Source: Carya illinoinensis (Eukaryota > Streptophyta > Magnoliopsida > Fagales > Juglandaceae). Taken from it: a stretch of DNA of 64,000 nucleotides. Below, piece after piece: positions 22,442 through 34,247 of this stretch. Position 1 is the first letter of the stretch. Every line of letters starts with the position of its first letter. Made by a program: the position numbers and the translations under genes. A model generated the notes under the pieces. It was not told the DNA's origin and searched no databases. It was given only the letters and a program-made list of their open reading frames with translations. The stretch lies in the NCBI RefSeq assembly GCF_018687715.1, contig NC_056753.1, positions 10,343,001 to 10,407,000 of the forward strand. Direction: 5' to 3'.

Positions 22442-22711
22442 GGTTTGGCTCTGGGTAAAACCACATGTCATGTAGGTAGTACCAGAATGTTTTTTTTTTA
22501 AAAGTTGTGTTTAAAAATTATGTTAAGTGCAGTTGTTTTATTTGTTGTATTTGTTTGAGCTTGTTTGCTTGTTTTTATTTATTTGGTTATGTTTTTGCAA
22601 GCTGGTTTCTTTTGTTTCTTGCTGTGTGGTGTTGGTTTTGTTTTTGTTGGTTTTATGATGGTTTTATTTGTTTTCTTAAATGAGGGTCAAGAGTGGTGTT
22701 GTGGCAGGAAA

Positions 22712-23917
22712 ATGGGGAGACCAAAGAAATCTACTCAGGAGCCACGGGACAATACATCAAGAGATGACTCCATAGCTCAAGCCATACGGCAGATGACGGA
22801 GTTTATGCAGCAAAATTATAGGCCACAACAGACAGGGCCTTGGCCACAACAAGGGGGTCCCTAGCCGCCACAAGGAGGGCCTTGTCTGCAACAAGAAGGA
22901 TTTTGGCCGCAACCAGGAGGTCCTTGGCCATATCAGGGAGGGCCTTGGCCTTACCCGGGAGGATCTAGCAGCATGGTGCAAGCCAGGTGCACCTATGAGC
23001 GCTTCCTGGCGCATAGGACTCCACACTTCACTGGAGATGAGGATCCACTTCAGGCTGGAAAATGGATCAAAGATCTGGAGAGGACCTTTGAGGTGTGTGG
23101 ATGCATTGAGGCACAGCAAGTACTCTACGCCAGCTATCTCTTGCAAGGTACCGCTTCTGATTGGTGGGATACCAAGAGGGTGATGCTGGAATCTGAATTG
23201 GGATCTTTCGCTACGGTGACCTGGCAGCGTTTCAAGAAGGAGTTCAATGACCGCTTCTTTCCCGCATCGGTAAGGAAGCAAAAGGCAAGAGAGTTCTCAA
23301 ATCTGGTCCAAGGGGGCGCGACAGTGGAACAATACGCCCGGAGATTCATAGAACTTGGGCGATTTGCTCCTCACCTTATCGCCACTGAGGAGATGCGAGC
23401 AGATCGTTTTCAGGAGGGGCTACGCCATGACATACGCCGTATGGTGGTCAGCCATCGGATATCCACTTTTCAGGAATTAGTGGATGTGGCCACCCTTGTG
23501 GAGCGGGAAAATAATCTGAGTGTGGGCTCCCCTCCAGGGCATAAGAGGCGGAGTTTTTCTGGTGAAGGAAGCAGCTCGGGTTCGCCCCAGAAATTTGTTC
23601 AGCGGACCGGAACTCGACCTCAAACGTCCTCGGGTGTTCGTATGGGAGGACGGGTGCCTATTTGTGGAGCTTGTAATAGAGCTCATGAGGGCGAGTGTCG
23701 GATGAGTAGTGGACCCCAGTGTTACCGGTGCGGCCAAGTGGGACATATCGCTCGGGATTGCCCCGTCAGAGTTCAAGGAAGCCGTGGAGGTAGACACAGT
23801 GGAAGAACCAACCCGAGACAAGCAGTGCAAGCCCGGGTTTATGCTGTCACACCCGGAGAGGTGGATGATGAGGAGCCAGCGACCCATGATGCTGGAGTAA
23901 TTACAGGTATGGATTAA
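22712..23917 (+). pseudogene. Gag of element 2, with one nonsense codon
   Basis: From the ATG at 22712 (MGRPKKSTQE) the frame runs into the Pro/Gly/Gln-rich repeats and stops at TAG 22862-22864. The same frame continues from there through the gag core (CTYERFLAHRTPHF, FNDRFFPASVRKQKAREF) to the zinc knuckle CYRCGQVGHIARDC and a TAA at 23915-23917 that falls inside the putative intron. Here the knuckle region is in frame, unlike element 1, so this copy preserves the ancestral layout (QKFVQRTGTRPQTSSG linker) apart from the single nonsense change. Confidence 0.88.
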
Positions 23918-24009
23918 TTTAATTTTAAGTTGGATTTAATTTTTTTGGTGTATTTGGTTTCTCCTTTGTTTTTTTTTTTGGATTTCATGGGTTGATGTGT
24001 TTGGTTCAG
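23907..24009 (+). other. Putative gag-pol intron of element 2 (103 bp, phase 1)
   Basis: ACAG|GTATGG at the left and TTGGTTCAG|GA at the right, with a T-rich body. Position 23906 is the first base of a Gly codon and 24010-24011 complete it. The length is 103 bp, against 99 in element 1. Only splicing keeps gag and pol in one frame in both elements, because the unspliced frames are offset here. Confidence 0.7.
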
Positions 24010-27000
24010 GAAGAGTCTGTTTGTATGAGTTTTATGCTTGTACTTTGTTTGATTCCGGTGCTTCACAGTCGTTTGTATCTTCCACGTTTGCGCGGGTGTG
24101 TAATTTGGTCACGAAACCGTTGCCGAAGGCTATGATAGTGGCTCTACCCGATGGTGAAATGGTGTGGTGTTCCAAGGTTACTTTGGGATGCCCGTTAAAT
24201 TTTGAGGGGAGATTCTTGGATGCTGATTTGGTGGTATTCAAGCTGTTGGGTTTTGATATCATCCTCGGAATGGATTGGCTATACCGATATTCTGCTAGTA
24301 TTAATTGCAGAAGTCGGATAATTAGCTTTCAGCTTCCAGATGGTGATTGTCTAGAATTTGCAGGGAGTAAGTTAAAGGAAAAGCCGGTAATTATATCGGC
24401 AATTCAAGCAAAAAGGGAGATTGCATGGGGAGCGGATGCATTCTTGGTTCAGATGGTGTCCACGCCGTCCGAGGAGAAGTCTTTGGCAGACATTCCAGTT
24501 GTGGAAGAATTCCCCGATGTGTTTGTGGATGATTTGCTCGGACTACCCCCTGTGCGGGAAATGGAGTTTGTTATAGACTTGGAACCTGGAGCGGCTCCTG
24601 TGCATAAAGCTCCTTATCGCATGGCACGGCTGAATTAAAAGAGTTGAAGACTCAGCTGCAAGAGCTGGTAGAGAAGGGATTTATTCAGCCTAGTACTTCA
24701 CTGTGGAGTACACCAGTTTTGTTTGTTAAAAAGAAAGATGGAACCCTCCGTATGTGCATTGATTATCGGGAATTGAATAAGGTGACCATCAAAAATAAAT
24801 ATCCTCTCCCGCGGATAGATGATTTATTTAATCAGCTTCGAGGAGCAACCGTGTTCTCTAAAATTGATCTGAGGTCGGGATACTACCAGCTGAGGATCAG
24901 AGACAAGGATGTGCCTAAAACTGCTTTCAGGTCGAGGTATGGGCATTATGAATTTAAGGTGATGCCGTTTGGGTTAGCTATTACCCCTGCTACTTTCATG
25001 GATTTAATGAATCGAGTGTTTCGACCTTATCTGGATTCCTTTGTGGTAGTATTTATTGATGATATTCTGATTTATTCCCGAGATGTTGAAGAGCATGTGT
25101 ATCATCTTCGTCTGGTACTTGGGAAATTGAGAGAACACCAGTTGTATGCCAAGCTCAGCAAGTGTGAATTCTGGTTGGAAGAAGTTAAATTTCTTGGGCA
25201 TGTAATTTTCCGAGACGGAGTGGCTGTTGATCCTAGTAAGGTAGAAGCCATTTTGTCATGGCAGCGCCCTACTACAGTGCGCGAGATCCGGAGTTTCTTG
25301 GGGCTCGCCGGATACTACGAAAGATTTGTAGAGAGTTTTGCTCGCCTATCCGGACCTCTCACAGCTTTGACTCGGAAGAATACAGAATTTGTTTGGTCAG
25401 ATAAATGTGAGAGAAGCTTCCAGGAATTAAAGAACAGGTTGACGACGGCACCAGTGTTAGCGCTCCCAGAACCGCATAAGCCATTCGTAGTCTTCAGTGA
25501 TGCGTCTAAGTTTGGTTTGGGTTATGTCCTTATGCAGGAAGGACGGGTTGTAGCCTATGCATCTCGTCAGCTAAAGGACCATGAGAAGAATTATCCGACG
25601 CACGATCTAGAATTGGCTGCGATTGTTTTTACTCTCAAAATCTGGCGGCACTTCTTGTATGGGGAAGCTTGCGAGTTATTTACTGATCACAAGAGCTTGA
25701 AGCATTTGTTTTCCCAGAAAAATCTGAATATGAGGCAGAGGCGATGGCTGGAGCTAATCAGTGACTATCAGTGTGAGATCAAGTACCACCCGGGGAAGGC
25801 TAATATAGTTGCTGATGCTTTGAGCCGGAAGTCACACTTGGAAGATGAAGCCAAGCCGTCAGAATTGGATTCGTTGCTTTGTGGGATGAGAAGGCTCCTT
25901 ATAGAGAGTTCGCAGCAAGTGGAGATTTTATCTTCAGTTCTTGATATTCGGGTAACTGATTTTGAGGAATTGAAGACTCTTCAAAGAAAGGATCCGAAGC
26001 TGCTGAACATCAGAAAAAGAGTCAGAAAATCTCGAGGGCCGTTGCATTATAGCATGGATAGCGATGGGATACTTCGGTTCCGAGATCGCAGAGTGGTCCC
26101 CAAGGACTCTGAATTCAAAGAGCGGATCATGGCGGAAGCTCATGCGGCCCCTTATTCAGTTCATTCCGGCAATACAAAGATGTATCGGGACTTGAAGAAA
26201 AATTACTGGTGGGATGGAATGAAGAAGGACATTGCCTTATATGTTGAGAAATGCCACACATGCCGTCAGGTGAAGGCCGAGCATCAAAGACTTGCAGGTA
26301 TGCTCCAACCCCTCCCTATTCCTGAGTGGAAGTGGGATGACATCACGATGGACTTTGTAGTGGGTTTGCCGAGAACGCCTAGTGGAAAAAATTCTATTTG
26401 GGTGATTGTTGACCGGTTAACGAAGAGTGCTCATTTTCTGCCTGTTAATAACACCAACTCTTTGGGTAAGTTGACCCGCTTGTATGTCAAAGAGATAGTG
26501 CGGCTACACGGCATACCAAAGAGTATAGTGTCGGATCGAGACCCGAGGTTCACGTCGTAGTTCTAGAAGAGTTTCCAGGCAGCTTTGGGTACTAAGTTGA
26601 AGTTCAGTACTGCTTATCACCCGCAGACAGACGGCCAGTCAGAGCGCACCATTCAGACCCTGGAAGACATGTTGCGAGCATGTGTCATGGAATTCCAAGG
26701 GAGTTGGGAGAATCATTTGCCGCTCATCGAGTTTGCATACAATAACAGCTTCCATGCGACCATTCAGATGGCTCCCTATGAAGCTCTTTATGGGAGAAAG
26801 TGCAGGTCGCCCTTGTGTTGGGATGAAGTTGGGGAGAGTAGGATAATTGGACCCGAAATAATTCTAGAGATGCAAAGCCAAGTCCGGATGATCAGAGATA
26901 AAATGGCGGCAGCTCAGAGTCGCCAGAAAAGTTACGCTGATACCAGGAGGAGAGAGTTGTCTTTTGAAGTTGGTGATTGGGTTTACCTTAAAGTCTCTCC

Positions 27001-27391
27001 CATGAGAGGTGTTAAGCGTCTTGGTAAGAAGAGGAAGCTAGATCCGAGATATGTCGGCCCTTTTCAGATTTTGGAGAAGGTAGGGTCCGTCGCCTATAGA
27101 GTTGCTTTGCCAGATTATTTTGGGGATGTTCATGATGTCTTCCACGTATCATCCCTGAAGAAGAGCTTTAGACAGCAAGAGCCACGCTTCTTCGACCTAG
27201 CGGGTATTCAGTTGCAACCGGATCTCACTTATGAAGTTGTTCCGTCGCAGATCTTGGATTTGAAGGAGCAACAGTTGAGGTCCAAGACCATACCTTTGGT
27301 TAAAGTGGCTTGGGGAGATCCGTTAGCTCAAGACTTCTCTTGGGAGCGAGCAGCGGACATGAGGGAGCAGTACCCGTACTTGTTCGAATAA
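24010..27391 (+). pseudogene. Pol of element 2 (protease to chromodomain-like tail), broken by one frameshift and two stops
   Basis: Protease LFDSGAS is near 24050. A one-base deletion near 24626 in the linker before RT shifts the frame, and RT resumes in the frame of 24644-26560 with [21 protein letters not shown] and FIDD. RNase H, HHCC finger and integrase core follow up to two nonsense codons, TAG at 26558-26560 and 26564-26566, where element 1 has Gln and Trp in FTSQFWKS. The frame is open again to 27391 and encodes the rest of integrase and the chromodomain-like tail ending YPYLFE. Here the conserved Asp of KKDGTLRM is retained, so the Tyr in element 1 is the derived state. Confidence 0.92.
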
Positions 27392-27497
27392 AGAAGGTAT
27401 GTATCTTAATCTTGGTCACAGTTGGTTTATGTGCTTTCATGTGGCTTGCTTTAAGTTGGTGGTTGCTCTGCAAATTTCGAGGACGAAATTTGTTTTT

Positions 27498-27510
27498 AAG
27501 GAAGGGAGGA
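27498..27510 (+). other. Polypurine tract of element 2
   Basis: AAGGAAGGGAGGA directly precedes the 3' LTR at 27511. It has the same position and length as in element 1, with one G-to-A change. Confidence 0.85.
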
Positions 27511-29571
27511 TGTGATGACCCGCTTTTGAGTGTATTTTCACTGAAATAATTGTTTTTATTTTAATTAATATATTAGTTTATCATTTTAATTTATTTGCGT
27601 TTTAAAATTGTTTTTTTTTAATTTAATTGATGTTGTGTTTTATTTCTTTTAGTTGTTTTGTGGTTTTTAATCTCGTTTCGGCGGTTTAGTTTTGTTTTCC
27701 GGAATGAGGGTTAGACCTCATCTTTTTTCCCTACACCTCTTTTCCTTTTTCCTTTTTCTCTTTTTTCTTCTTTCTTTTTCCTTCTTTTTCTCTTTTTTCT
27801 TTCTTTTCTTTCTTTTCTTCCCTTTCCCGCTCGACCCCCCGTCTCTCTCTCTCTCTCTCCTCCTCTCTCACGTCGGAGCCTTCAACCCCCCGATCTGCCG
27901 CCGTCCAGCCACCGTGCGGCTCACCTCCGGCACCGGTCGACTCGTCTCCCTCCGGCGCACCTTCCCACCAAAACTCACCCCCATCTGGCCGGCCGTTTGG
28001 CCGGAAAACCCCTTTAAAGCCCGCACGGCTTTTGCTCCGATCCGCCGCCGTCGCTCCACCTCCGGCCACCATTTCTTCACCACTTCATCACCGGTCCCTT
28101 GCCGTCCTAACCCACCTATTTCCGGCCTCCAACGACCACCGGAACAGCTCCCACGAGCTAGCTTTCCTTTTTGGGAAATCCGGCCTCCCACCGCTGTTTC
28201 TGCCGCCACCCACGGCCAACCACCACTTCCAATAGCTTCACAATCATCCCTAGACCATTCCCTATCAATCCCAAGCCCTAGTTTGTCCCCGTTCAAAAGT
28301 GGGTTTTTCACAACCCACGGCCACAGTGAATTTTCACTGTGACGTTGCTTTTTCTCCGCCGTTTGCAACGCCGCGTGTTTTCTAAAATTGCCATATAGCG
28401 CTGTAAGTATTTTTCAAACCCTATTTTCAGATTTAAATATATATTGCTCATTCAATTTATTTTATCTGCTGGTTGGTTGATTCCGGACTGAGTCCGAGGA
28501 GTTCGGGGGTCGGATGGATGGAGGACAGAGTTGCCTGTTTATTTGATTTATGTTGTTGGATTATTTTTATGCATTGTTATGGCATTGCATGGTGCATGCA
28601 CGTGTGTTTGTGAAATAGTGTGAAAAGCCTGTGTATTGGCGTAAGTGGTCTTACGGGTGCGTGTGTATCACGACCCCAAGCCGGGATGTGGTATTATCCC
28701 GGTGGAGCTCCTCTGGTCACTCGGGAGCGGAATAAACTGAGTGATGTCCCCTGGGTTGTCGCTAGACGATGGGAGCGGGGGCTAGGGGTTGCTTGGCTAC
28801 GAACGCGCTGGGCGCGGAACCAGGCATCGCCCTACGCACCGACTCTGTGGCCCTTCGCTGGTGAGGGCTAGAGGATGCTTGGCTACGAACACGCGGGGCG
28901 TGGAATTGGGCATCGCTCGTTAGGTGTCACATGCGTAGTGGTACTCTGCGGTGTGGCACTGGAGCCAGGGTGTGCGGATGACCCCTAGGGGAGGTCATGG
29001 TGCATACGGATAAAATAGATTCTGGTTTGAGTTGGATAAAGGCCAAATGTGACTTTTGGCGTGTTTTTCGGAAAAGATGTGTTTTTGGGCCAAATGGGTT
29101 TTTGGCGTGTGTGGAAAAATTATGTTTTATGGGCTTTGTGCATTGGGCATGTTTCATGCATATTGTTCGAGTTCTATGTGTTTTTATCTGGTAGTGTTTG
29201 GGTTTTACTTACCTGCGGTACCATTTTTGGTTCCGTAGCTTTTGGTGCAGAGTTTGAGGATGAAGAGGAGGAGGCTGAGCCCGAGGATGCGGCTCCGCCG
29301 GGTTGCTGATGCTATGCTTTATATTTGGTTTAAAACTGTATTTGTGTTTTTTGTAATATTTTGTTTATGTATGTTTTAAACAGCTTGTATTACATTAAGA
29401 AAAAATTCTGGTACTTAGTTATGACTTTCGTTATCTGCTGCGTGTTTCTTTGTGCACATATGTTGCCTTTGCACACACTTGGCACCCGTCGATAGGATGG
29501 AGACCCGGGTTGTCACCATCCGGATGTCTCGATTTCCCTGTGTTCGGGTGTGGGGATTTGGGGGCTTCACA
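27511..29571 (+). repeat. 3' LTR of element 2
   Basis: 2,061 bp. It keeps the longer terminus with 'ccctgtgttcggg' that the 5' LTR has lost. Near its start it differs from the 5' LTR at several sites within 60 bases, nearly all transitions, as expected from decay of methylated cytosines. Confidence 0.95.
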
Positions 29572-29949
29572 CTATTGAAGAAATTTAAGTAGATACAATA
29601 ATCTAAAAAAATAAATGCAACTTTAAAGCATGTAGAACAATACATATCTTTAAGGTGATAATTACCCCCATTCCAAAGAGTTTGCTACCAGATTACAACC
29701 AATTCACCTTCAGGATACAATAAAGTTACCAACTGCATATAGCAATTTTGTAGTTTTTCTTTCAGAGTTTCTTTACAAAATTATGTAAGTGACTGAAAAT
29801 ATGGAAGAATGAAATGTTAAAATTCATGGGTCTCACCCTCTATTTATAGAGAATAAAGTGGCATAATGTGAAAGATCACAACTCTTAATTTGTGACTTTT
29901 CAACTGATAGATATTAATTTAAAGGTTATGATATTTCAATTAAAGACCA
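29572..29949. other. AT-rich sequence between element 2 and the SINE-like element
   Basis: No gene or repeat family recognised. The first five bases are the right target site of element 2. Confidence 0.4.
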
Positions 29950-29950
29950 A

Positions 29951-30170
29951 GAGGCATGCGTGCCTAGCCAAGTGGTTAGGAGCATCCCTGCCCCAAGGCA
30001 GTGCACTGGTTCATGCAAGGCGGTGTTAGGAATATCAGTGCCCCAGTACCTTGCATTTTTCTTTCCTTAGTCTGGGCTCTAGGCTTCATCTCCCCATTGC
30101 CCTAGGCCCTTTATCCTTTGTGCAACCCATAGTCAATTCACCAAAAGGGGGGTTGATGTGTGATGATGTG
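29951..30170 (+). mobile_element. tRNA-derived SINE-like element
   Basis: A polymerase III A-box match TAGCCAAGTGG at 29965-29975 is followed by a B-box-like GGTTCATGC at 30008-30016, giving the ~43-base spacing of tRNA genes. The downstream body, including 'ctaggccctttatcctttgtgcaaccc' words, recurs at 37848-38035. There is no cloverleaf or anticodon arm that would make this a tRNA gene. Borders are approximate. Confidence 0.55.
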
Positions 30171-31659
30171 TTGGGAACCTCGGTCAAGTCCCCAAACACT
30201 AAGTTGTCCACACCTTAGTTTTCCTTGGGTTGACCGAATGCCTAAACCTTCTTGCCTGGTTATTGCTCAATAATGACAATGATGACAATTTTAGTAAGGT
30301 GAGATTTAGTGTTTAGGGCTAGTTTGATGTATGGGAATGATGGAAAAGATGAAGGAAGTGATGGAACTCCAATGCATGTGATAGGTGCACAACAATAGTG
30401 GGGCACACTAGGGTTGGCCCCACTTTAGTGTGATCCTAGGGTTTGGAGTATGGAATGGCTAGGGTTTGGATGGAAAAAGAATTTCTAAATTGTAGAAGAT
30501 AATTTAGGACTTGTGCATTTCGGCCAAGGGAAGAGGAAATGGATTGATTGGGAATTGAGAGATTTTAGGAGTGCCCTAAAATCTTGGATCTCAATATGGT
30601 AGGTGTATGACCGGTTGGCTATGGATAGGAATTGATGAGATATGGGATGAAAATTAGGATTCCTAAACTTTAGGAATCCTATAATATGGCAAGTAGGGTT
30701 TCGGCTATGACCAATGGCAATGGGAAGAAGGGCAAACTTGGGTACAGCTGAATATGGGAAGTTTGGTGGGCAATAGGGTAGGCGTGTATAGTGTTTGGAA
30801 GATGGGATTGTGCACGAAAATATATGAACACCAAGAAAATGGATGAACACGAATGAACACTCAAGAACACAATGAATAAATAATTAACTTCAATTCACAA
30901 ATTGCACAAAGTTGAAAGAAAACCTCATACATTGATAAATTGAATCACACATATTCAATGAATTGCAAGGTGATGAGGCTCTCTTTGGGATTCACAAATT
31001 TCACCCAAAAAGCCCAAGTGCAAAGGCACCAAAATAAGATCTCCTAAACAAATAATCTCCTTCTAGGGTAATTGCCAAAAGATGTAAATGAAATGACTAA
31101 GGGTCCTATTTATAAAGCTTACAAATTAGAAATCTCCAAAAGGTCGCTAGTAAATTAAATGAATAAATAAAACAAATTAAATAAATAAAAGAAATAAACA
31201 AAATAATAAAATGGATAAATGGCCTTATGGCCGTGACATGCATGGCCCATGGTGGGCTAGGGTAGTGCATGGCCCACGGCTAGGCTATTCTTGATTTGAT
31301 TCGATGGCTGGCTGCATGGCATGGCATTGTGCTATGCGTTGGTCTGGTGGTGGGCACGACATGGCCTTGTGCGTGGCCTTCTGATGGTGTCATGGCATGG
31401 TGCCAAGCCTAGGCCTGATGTTGCGTACAGGGTGGTGCCATGCTACTGCTGTGAGGCCCAGTCAAGTGGCTTGGGCGGTGGTCCTGCATGGCCCAGGCTG
31501 GTGGCCTGGGTGATGGGCATGCATGGCCCAAACTGATGGTCTAGGTACTAGGATTGCAAGGCACAGGTTGGAGCCATGTGTTGGATGGCATGCCTGGTGG
31601 GCATGCCACTAGCCTTGCCTACAAGGCACGGGCTGGAGTCGCTTGGTGCTGGGGTCCAA
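30171..31659. other. Unassigned repeat-like region, possible minus-strand LTR
   Basis: On the minus strand TATAAATA (31107-31114) is followed by a leader-like sequence towards 30800. Upstream (31230-31650) lies a GC-rich block repeating 'catggccc' and 'ggctggtggcctggg' words. That order of U3-like repeats, TATA box and leader resembles a retroelement LTR promoter, but I found no TG...CA ends or partner. An open frame at 30485-30850 on the minus strand shows no recognisable domain. Confidence 0.3.
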
Positions 31660-32196
31660 TTAAGATATTTGATTATTGAGTTGGTTGACCTCATTCACTT
31701 TATCTAATAACCTCCGAGACATGGTCATAACAGAGGCAAAATATTGAGCACTAAGAAATCTTGATTCTGAAACAACATCAAAATAACTCTTTCTTAAAAA
31801 ATGAATCTCTGCTCCTATCATAAAAGCAACATCCTTAAGTGAGTAAAAGGAAGGACAAAACATCTCTATTGCTTCACAGAGTTTCTCGTGAAGCATCTCT
31901 CTATAAGAAACAAAAGATGTAGCATCATAACCCTGTGGCGCCTGACAACTCCAGAAGAGTTGTAAAATCTTACGATGCTTGTCTAGTCTAAAAATGTGGC
32001 CACTATTTTTGTTGAATGTGGAGGTTGGTGGCTTAACTTTAATGACTTCTCCACTAACTATGTTATTCACAAGAACTCCAGAAGAGTACAACTCCAGAAA
32101 AGTAGTGAATTTAATGTTAAAACGATTTTGAATCAATATGACAAATTTGTTTACCAAAACATTACAAACTGCATCATTTAAAGAGTTGGTACACAA
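31660..32196 (-). CDS. Uncharacterised 178-residue open frame
   Basis: The frame is open for 178 codons in AT-rich DNA, which is longer than most chance frames here. It has mixed, protein-like composition (for example LFWSCQAPQGYDATSFVSYR) and no membrane segment or motif I recognise. It sits between a possible minus-strand LTR and a plus-strand copia fragment, so it may be a piece of a mobile element or a captured exon. Its start is unsupported by any context. It may equally be noncoding. Confidence 0.25.
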   Translation of the reverse strand: MCTNSLNDAVCNVLVNKFVILIQNRFNIKFTTFLELYSSGVLVNNIVSGEVIKVKPPTSTFNKNSGHIFRLDKHRKILQLFWSCQAPQGYDATSFVSYREMLHEKLCEAIEMFCPSFYSLKDVAFMIGAEIHFLRKSYFDVVSESRFLSAQYFASVMTMSRRLLDKVNEVNQLNNQIS

Positions 32197-32243
32197 GATT
32201 GAGATGCATCAACGCAGAAACATTTCACTATAAAGTCTTGAAG

Positions 32244-33042
32244 CACTTTTATATGGACAAAACTTATCGCCTGAGTATTCCAATGGTTGTTCGATCACTT
32301 GATGTTCACAAAGACCCATTTGATCCTTGTGAAGACGATGAATAAATTCTTGATCCTAAAATACCTTATCTCAATGCAATTGGAGCCCTGATTTATCTTG
32401 CAAATTGCGCTCAGCCTGATATTGCATTTTTAGTTAATTTACTTGCAAGATATAGTTCCACACCAACTTGAAGACATTGGAATTGTATTAAACATGTCCT
32501 TCGATATGGGATTATTTTATTAACATGGATATGTGGATGCAGGTTATCTTTCAGATCCACACAGAGGTAGATCTCAAACTGGATATGTATTTACTTATGG
32601 AAATTCTGTTATATCATGGAGATCTATCAAGCAAACACTATCTGCTACTTCTTCAAATCACTCAGAGATCATTTCTATTCATGAGGTAAGTCGAGAATGT
32701 ATTCGGCTAAGATTAGTGATTCAACATATTCAAGAAAAGTGTGGTCTTCCAGTGATTAATGATAGCCCAACAATTTTATACGAAAATAATGTTGCTTGTA
32801 TTACTCAAATTAGAGAAGGATATATCAAAGGTAATAAAACCAAACATATTTCACCTAAATTCTTTTATACACATGAACTTCAGGAGAAATGTGAAATTAA
32901 TATCAAACAGATACGGTCAAGTGATAATCTAGTAGATTTATTCATTAAAGCATTACCAACTGCAACATTTAAGAAGATTGTGCAGAACATTGGAATGCAG
33001 AGACTTGAAGACCTATTATCAAATACTTTTCAGGGGGAGTAA
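32244..33042 (+). pseudogene. Ty1/copia pol fragment (RT C-terminus and RNase H)
   Basis: The translation begins HFYMDKTYRLSIPMVVRSLD and continues through YLNAIGALIYLANCAQPDIAF (end of RT), then, after a frame change near 32520, GYVDAGYLSDPHRGRSQTGYVF, TLSATSSNHSEIISIHE and TKHISPKFFYTHEL of the RNase H domain. Stops occur at the Glu after CEDDE and in the APTRRHW region. The catalytic-region Asp usual in YEDNAACI is Asn (YENNVACI). The frame ends at 33042 next to a GGGGGAG purine tract. It is the 3' part of a dead copia element; the 5' part is missing. Confidence 0.88.
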
Positions 33043-33265
33043 ATGTCTTGAAGACTTATGCTAATTGTACTCTTTTTCTTTCGCTAAGGTTTTATCCCAC
33101 TGGATTTTCCTTTCCAAGGTTTTAATGAGGCAATCTTAAACCACTTGGCAGTACACATGAGTGTTGTACTCTTTTTCTTTCGCTATTGGTTTTTTCCCAC
33201 TGGATTTTTCATTGGCAAGATCTTAACGATGCATATTCTTTATGTATGGTCATCCAAAATGGGAA

Positions 33266-33454
33266 TGTTATAAACTGATTTGTATGACCATCTTTAACCA
33301 TTAATTAAGACTATCTTTAGCCATCAATTAAGAATATTTAGCCATTAATTATGACTTAACCTATACATAAACTCATTTGTACTCCTATATATATGAGTAT
33401 CATTCACTTGTATATGATGAAGTTTTATATTGAATAACAACGCTTTCTCTTACA
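33266..33454 (+). repeat. Possible short LTR of the copia fragment
   Basis: Begins TGTTATAAACTG after a purine-rich 'aaaatggga' and ends CTCTTACA, with a TATA-like 'tatatatatg' inside. Placement 220 bases after the pol stop fits a 3' LTR, but no partner LTR exists in the window to confirm the borders. Confidence 0.35.
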
Positions 33455-34240
33455 ATATCATTTCTCTTTTAGTTTCATAATATTTAGATGTTTATTTACA
33501 TTCAGATTTTATAATTTATTTTCATGAACACATCTAGCTAAGTTTTCAACTAGGGTTGAGGATGAAATCTCATTGATGATTAGTTGTATTATTTATGAGA
33601 TTGATTATTTTTCTCAGTTATTTATGTGTTCAATGATATATTGTTCATACTTCATATCAATTGAGATCCTAATTTACAATTTTGTCAAAAAAATAAATAA
33701 AATCTTATATCTTTTGTGATTTGTTTTAATAGATACAAGTGATGATTTGATTTTATATCTTTAAGAAAAGAAGAATATACTTTAGATATTTAAAAAAAAT
33801 AAAAAAAGAGTTTCAATGATAATATTTTCCATAATAAGAAAATTAATTTCTAGATTATCATGTAAATGTTCAGAAAGAATCAATTTTCATAAATATATTA
33901 TTAGGAATTAATGAAGAGGATTCCAAAACCTTAATTCATTCCCCATTAAAAGTTTATTCATTGTTTAGATTAATTTTTATCTTTAGAGTTTATTTGAGTT
34001 CTTTTTATTGTGATTAATTCTTTAAATTAATTATTTCTTGCTTTGATTAATTGATTATTTAGTTCTTAATTTTTTATTTTCTTTTATAGCTTATCTTTCT
34101 AAACTAGATTAAAATTTATTTAGTTTATATTTAATTGGTTTCCTAAGTTTTTAAAACTCTCTGTGGGTTTAACCTCGTTCTTGCTAAAACTATACTTAGT
34201 ATGATTCGTGCACTTGCGAGTATAATTAAAATTTTACAAC
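33455..34240. other. AT-rich sequence, possibly the decayed 5' LTR of the following gag fragment
   Basis: No coding features. Its end, 'aattttacaac' followed by 'tttttggtatcgttgcc', matches the LTR/primer-site junction style of Athila/Tat elements, so part of this region may be LTR. No partner found. Confidence 0.3.
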
Positions 34241-34247
34241 AAGTTTT

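Larger units (their letters stand above)
20330..29571 (+). mobile_element. Complete but decayed Ty3-type LTR retrotransposon, same family as element 1 (element 2)
   Basis: The element is 9,242 bp with LTRs at 20330-22427 and 27511-29571, TG...CA ends, a primer binding site, gag, a putative intron, pol and a polypurine tract. The target duplication is imperfect (ttatt left, ctatt right). Protein and LTR similarity to element 1 is high, so both belong to one Tekay-like family inserted in opposite orientation. It is older: the LTRs differ at many sites, mostly transitions, plus several indels. Gag has a nonsense codon, and pol has a frameshift and two nonsense codons. It is not autonomous. Confidence 0.95.

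Noticed and set aside
22442..22711. A second intron in the leader between the primer binding site and gag (T-rich with 'tttcttaaa' near 22675)
   Set aside because: T-rich composition is suggestive in both elements, but no convincing GT donor/AG acceptor pair is shared, so I do not call it.
29951..30020. A tRNA gene
   Set aside because: A- and B-box-like words are present but no acceptor stem or anticodon arm can be paired; a SINE head explains it better.
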